From positions 1 to 5,375 of the forward strand of contig JBAPUB010000284.1 of assembly GCA_049282455.1 (NCBI GenBank): a DNA stretch of 5,375 nt, given 5' to 3'. This DNA is from JBAPUB01 sp049282455 (GTDB lineage Bacteria; Actinomycetota; Actinomycetes; JAHEKZ01). The position numbers and the translations under genes are program-made. The notes under the pieces were generated by a model that had not been told where the DNA came from, ran no database searches, and worked only from the letters and a program-made list of their open reading frames with translations. Positions 4,341 to 5,375 of this stretch are shown piece by piece; within the stretch, counting starts at the first letter, position 1, and each line of letters begins with the position of its first letter.

Positions 4341-5375
4341 TCAGCCGATGGCAGATTCCACCCGCGACGCAGCCTCCTGGGCCGCGGCGTGCGTCGACTC
4401 GACCAGCTCGGCAGCCTCCGCGAGCAGCTCCGCGCCCACGGTCTGGTCGGTCATCGAGGCCACATTGATGCGAACGTTGTAGGCCGCACCACGACAGCCT
4501 GCCTCGGCGAGAAGGGCCGCCACCCCCGAGTCGCTCACGGTGTTCGTGTTCCCTTCGGCAGCGCACTTGGCGGCGAGAAGCGCCACGTCTCTGCAGGCCC
4601 GAGCGGTCTCGAGCGGGATCTCGGCAGCCTTGTGCAGGGCCGTCTCGATCGCAGCAGCGCGTGGTGCTGCGGGCTCCTTCGGCAGCTTGTACGCAGCACT
4701 GACGAGCGCGTAGGCATCGGCGTCCTCCTTCACCAGCCTGCCGAGCCGATCCCCCAGGACAGTGGCCTCGGCGCCGACCTCCTGCATCTGCTTTTCGACC
4801 GCGGCGTACTTCTTGCGCCCAACCGTGAGCCCGGCAACCATCTGCGCAAGTGCAGCCGCGAGCTGACCGGCAAGGGCGCTGACGCTCCCGCCGCCCGGGA
4901 CGGGCTCGCTGTCGGCCACGCTTGCCACGAAGCTGTTCAGCGACCCACCGTCTCGCTGCGCTCCACGCACCCTGTGCTCGAGGACCATCTCGGTGGAGAA
5001 GTCGGGAAGGCGGATGTGCCGCGCGGCAGTGTCGAACAGCACTTTCTCCGGGACCAGGCCGATGAGCTCACTTGCCGTGGGCGACACACCGCGTGCCTCC
5101 GCCTCCATCTGCACCATGTCATAGGCCCGGTAGAGCGGAGTCTGTTCGGTGTCGACGAGGTTCATCGAAACCTGCGCCTGCCCGTCGACCTCCAGCCCGA
5201 GGCCTTTGACGTGACGCAGCCCGCCGCTCGAGCCTCGCACGGCCTTCGCGACGTCCTTCGCGACCTGCAGGTTCTCGGCGCCTCCGAGGTAGACGTTGTA
5301 CGCCACGAGGAACGGACGCGCGCCGATGACGGTCGCGCCCGCGCTGGGGTGGACCGCCCGCGGCCCGAAGTCGGG
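4341..5375 (-). CDS. ftcD: Bifunctional glutamate formiminotransferase / formiminotetrahydrofolate cyclodeaminase, N-terminus cut by window edge
   Basis: This cytosolic enzyme moves the formimino group from N-formimino-glutamate (histidine breakdown) to tetrahydrofolate, then releases ammonia to give 5,10-methenyl-THF. The window shows 344 residues, open to the right edge, so the N-terminal half of the transferase domain is missing. Visible residues 1-135 are the end of the formiminotransferase: 'PDFGP' (1-5), 'HPSAGATVIGARPFL' (9-23), 'VRGSSGGLRHVKGLGL' (46-61), 'QVSMNL' (68-73) and 'ELIGLVPEKVL' (103-113). After a short linker, residues about 144-344 form the helical cyclodeaminase, with 'PVPGGGSVSALAGQLAAALA' (158-177), 'YKLPK' (229-233) and 'GNTNTVSDSGVAALLAEA' (275-292). 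Both domains are in one frame, as in animal FTCD and some bacteria. A GTG at 5306 is internal, not the start, because the conserved sequence continues in frame upstream of it. Hut genes are not in the window. Confidence 0.95.
   Translation of the reverse strand, partial: PDFGPRAVHPSAGATVIGARPFLVAYNVYLGGAENLQVAKDVAKAVRGSSGGLRHVKGLGLEVDGQAQVSMNLVDTEQTPLYRAYDMVQMEAEARGVSPTASELIGLVPEKVLFDTAARHIRLPDFSTEMVLEHRVRGAQRDGGSLNSFVASVADSEPVPGGGSVSALAGQLAAALAQMVAGLTVGRKKYAAVEKQMQEVGAEATVLGDRLGRLVKEDADAYALVSAAYKLPKEPAAPRAAAIETALHKAAEIPLETARACRDVALLAAKCAAEGNTNTVSDSGVAALLAEAGCRGAAYNVRINVASMTDQTVGAELLAEAAELVESTHAAAQEAASRVESAIG

Noticed and set aside
1..5375. Mobile element, defence system, CRISPR, toxin-antitoxin or phage cargo
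   Set aside because: All seven recognisable genes are metabolic or stress-response families with matching composition. There are no transposase or integrase motifs, no spaced repeats and no tRNA-associated att-like repeats.

Overview
This 5.4 kb window is a compact stretch of ordinary chromosome from a high-GC bacterium. An actinobacterium is the best guess. The evidence is the GC-rich codon use with long shadow reading frames, a GTG start, and two proteins of the kind that use the deazaflavin cofactor F420: a luciferase-like monooxygenase-fold protein and an Rv1155-type split-barrel protein. I cannot name the genus from the sequence. I see no RNA gene, insertion sequence, CRISPR array, phage gene or other mobile element, and no base-composition break suggesting transfer.

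Layout. Six genes are recognisable on the minus strand and one on the plus strand. At the left edge (1-740, minus) is a luciferase-like (LLM class) oxidoreductase that runs out of the window at its C-terminus. Twelve bases upstream of it, in the same operon, is a VOC/glyoxalase-fold protein (753-1265, minus). A 206-base divergent intergenic region (1266-1471) carries two inverted repeats and a 13-bp tandem repeat. It is followed by the only plus-strand gene, a 1-Cys (Prx6-type) peroxiredoxin (1472-2104). That gene converges on a minus-strand run which reads, from right to left: a bifunctional formiminotransferase-cyclodeaminase (ftcD, entering from the right edge, 4341-5375), a PAP2-superfamily membrane phosphatase/phosphotransferase (3425-4267), an F420-type PPOX split-barrel protein (2928-3338), and a GNAT acetyltransferase (2144-2923) starting 4 bases after the PPOX stop.

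How the genes may work together. The VOC and LLM genes almost certainly form one transcript. Their divergent arrangement with a peroxiredoxin, with palindromes between them, makes shared redox or electrophile-responsive control plausible but unproven. PPOX and GNAT look translationally coupled. The PAP2 and ftcD genes are codirectional upstream neighbours at 86 and 73 bases, so they may or may not be on the same transcript. FtcD joins histidine breakdown to the folate one-carbon pool and has no obvious functional link to the rest.

I looked for an undescribed system and did not find one. The items most worth a second look are the palindromes and tandem repeat in the divergent promoter region and the paired inverted repeats ahead of the PPOX gene.
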